7,347 nucleotides of DNA from an uncultured Selenomonadales bacterium (GTDB lineage: Bacteria; Bacillota; Negativicutes; Selenomonadales; Selenomonadaceae), in assembly GCA_937910665.1 (NCBI GenBank), contig CALEPR010000158.1:1-7347 (forward strand). Reading direction: 5' to 3'. The translations under genes and the position numbers were made by a program. The first letter of the stretch is position 1. Each line of letters opens with the position of its first letter. Positions 6,260-7,347 of the stretch are shown piece after piece. A model generated the notes under the pieces. It was not told the origin of the DNA. It searched no databases and saw nothing but the letters and a program-made list of their open reading frames with translations.

Positions 6260-6368
6260 TGAGGAATTAGGAGTTAGGAATGGGGAATGAAAAAATTTTT
6301 TTCTGACAACTGAACAGTAATGAAAAAATTTTTTCTGACAACTGAATAGGAATGAGGAATTTTTTAGA
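6260..6368 (+). repeat. heptad repeats and two tandem 33-bp units
   Basis: Just after the MATE stop the DNA runs in sevens: GAGGAAT, TAGGAGT, TAGGAAT, GGGGAAT (6261-6288). Two near-identical tandem units follow at 6286-6318 (33 bp) and 6319-6350 (32 bp, one T shorter). Each reads AATGAAAAAATT, more T, then CTGACAACTGAA. Heptads resume as TAGGAAT and GAGGAAT (6347-6360). The last heptad supplies the GAGGA that serves as the maf ribosome site. I see no good promoter or terminator here. It resembles short tandem repeats that expand by slippage. Confidence 0.75.
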
Positions 6369-6926
6369 ATGATAATTTTAGCGTCGGGTTCTCCGCGCCG
6401 CGAGGAACTTTTGAAAAAAATTTTTGCAGACTTTGTAATTGACGTTTGCGATGTCGAAGAAATTCAAGAAGCGGAAAGTCCGAAAAATTTAGCGATACAA
6501 AATGCAAAATTAAAAGCTGAAACAGTCGCGAAAAAACATTTGCAAGATATTGTTATCGGCGCAGATACCATTGTTACTTTGGACGGAAAAATTTTCGGCA
6601 AACCTGAAGGCGAACAGGGCGCGAGAGAAATGTTAAAAACTTTGTCGGGAAGAAAGCATGAAGTTATAACAGGCTTGGCGATTGTTCGCGGAGAAAAAAT
6701 TTTTACAGATTTTGAAGTCACTGAAGTTTTTTTCGGAGAAATGACCGATAAAGAAATTTTTGACTACGTTGCGACAGGAGAACCTCTCGACAAATCCGGC
6801 TCCTACGCTCTGCAAGGCGGCGCAGCAAAATATATCGAAAAAATTTGCGGCGACTGGTCGAATGTCGTCGGCTTGCCGCTGTTTAGATTGAGAATGTGTC
6901 TGAAAAAATTTTGCGGGGAATTTTAA
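6369..6926 (+). CDS. maf: Maf-family nucleoside triphosphate pyrophosphatase
   Basis: A 185-residue cytoplasmic Maf/HAM1-fold enzyme that hydrolyses a nucleoside triphosphate to the monophosphate and pyrophosphate. The family cleans up non-canonical nucleotides and has been linked to arrest of cell division. All Maf motifs are present: ASGSPRREELL (5-15) for phosphate binding, GADT (64-67) with the catalytic acid D66, GKP (77-79), SGRKHEVITG (93-102), PLDKSGSYALQG (139-150), and GDWSNVVGLPL (161-171). The GADT and DKSGSYALQG forms suggest the YhdE-like dTTP/UTP pyrophosphatase subgroup rather than YceF; this subgroup call is tentative. The length is typical. The ATG is preceded by GAGGA (6354-6358), ten bases upstream and inside the heptad repeat. 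Confidence 0.93.
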   Translation: MIILASGSPRREELLKKIFADFVIDVCDVEEIQEAESPKNLAIQNAKLKAETVAKKHLQDIVIGADTIVTLDGKIFGKPEGEQGAREMLKTLSGRKHEVITGLAIVRGEKIFTDFEVTEVFFGEMTDKEIFDYVATGEPLDKSGSYALQGGAAKYIEKICGDWSNVVGLPLFRLRMCLKKFCGEF

Positions 6927-6997
6927 AAATTTTTACGCGAAGATTTTTTTTATAAAAATTTTGCCGGACTTGGGATTGGGAAATTTTTTTCCGAAAC

Positions 6998-7312
6998 TTG
7001 CGGCGGCAGAAAATTTTTGATGAGGCGACAGAAAATAGCGAACAGGTTTCAGAAAGCAGAAAATTATTGTCAACCAAATTATCGGTGTTTGCTGATTCCT
7101 GGTGCGTCGATTGCAAAGTTTGTAAAAAAGTTGCGGACGCGGCGATTGAAAAATTTCCTGACGCACTGCCAAAAATGTTTGAAAAAGCCGAAGAAATTGT
7201 CAAATCTCGGCTCGCAGAAAAATTAAAAATTTCCAAAACTGAAACGATTGTTCGCACAATAAATCTTCTTGAAACTCACAAACCAAAAAATATATTACTT
7301 CGGCATCAATAA
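6998..7312 (+). CDS. hypothetical small protein or gene remnant
   Basis: I do not recognise this frame. It codes for up to 104 residues from a TTG and is charged and probably soluble. It has a cysteine cluster SWCVDCKVCKK (about residues 34-44, CxxCxxC) followed by a helical, Lys/Glu-rich C-terminal half with IVRTINLLETHK near the end. Codon choice resembles the neighbouring genes, which favours a real coding history. However, there is no ribosome site before the TTG at 6998, no in-frame ATG until the middle (LPKMFEK), and the frame is open upstream only to a stop at 6953. It could be a short real gene with a poor start, or the 3' part of a decayed or frameshifted gene. The flanks 6927-6997 and 7313-7347 show only an A-T inverted repeat (6926-6935 with 6953-6962). 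Confidence 0.3.
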   Translation: MRRQKIFDEATENSEQVSESRKLLSTKLSVFADSWCVDCKVCKKVADAAIEKFPDALPKMFEKAEEIVKSRLAEKLKISKTETIVRTINLLETHKPKNILLRHQ

Positions 7313-7347
7313 ATCCCACGTCGTAAAAATTAAATCACGAGCATATA

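Noticed and set aside
6925..6962. Terminator after maf
   Set aside because: The arms AAAATTTTTA/TAAAAATTTT are purely A-T with a 17-base loop, too weak to call as an intrinsic terminator.

Overview
The window is AT-rich DNA with many A-tract/T-tract blocks, Shine-Dalgarno sites of the AGGAG type and good sigma-70-like promoters. These traits, the gene set and the ferredoxin-dependent enzyme suggest an anaerobic, amino-acid-fermenting Bacillota-like bacterium. Negativicutes is my best guess, from general impression only.

Layout. (a) 1-174: an intrinsic terminator for a gene left of the window, then an extended -10 promoter. (b) 175-2437, + strand: a tight three-gene operon made of a small four-helix membrane protein (DUF4418 type), an FtsX/MacB-type ABC permease and its LolD/MacB-type ATPase. 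The last two genes abut, with the stop codon touching the start codon. The first two proteins carry cysteines on the outer face of the membrane. (c) 2438-2523: an AT-rich inverted repeat between convergent genes. (d) 2524-4245, - strand: iorA, the large subunit of indolepyruvate:ferredoxin oxidoreductase, with no iorB beside it. (e) 4246-4879: the divergent intergenic region between iorA and a MATE transporter gene. It holds the iorA promoter, a compact element of about 405 bp (4397-4801), and the MATE promoter. (f) 4880-6259, + strand: MATE-family efflux transporter. (g) 6260-6368: heptad-based tandem repeats. (h) 6369-6926, + strand: maf nucleotide pyrophosphatase. (i) 6927-7347: a small open frame without a convincing start, possibly a gene remnant.

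The most interesting part is the 405-bp intergenic element. It has no transposase or TnpB gene, yet it ends in two same-orientation hairpins, each with a single unpaired T on the - strand in the lower part of the stem. The right-end hairpin is preceded by GAAT and followed by TTCAA. This is the architecture of IS200/IS605-family ends, and also of the 3' end of TnpB omega (guide) RNAs. A promoter with 17-bp spacing just inside the left end would drive transcription on the - strand through a hairpin-rich 300-nt region and out of the right end into flanking DNA. I infer a non-autonomous IS605-like element that may encode a stand-alone omega-RNA-like transcript.

The other genes are ordinary metabolic and transport genes. 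The DUF4418-permease-ATPase operon is a coherent but functionally uncharacterised module; its exposed cysteines suggest metal or thiol chemistry at the cell surface.
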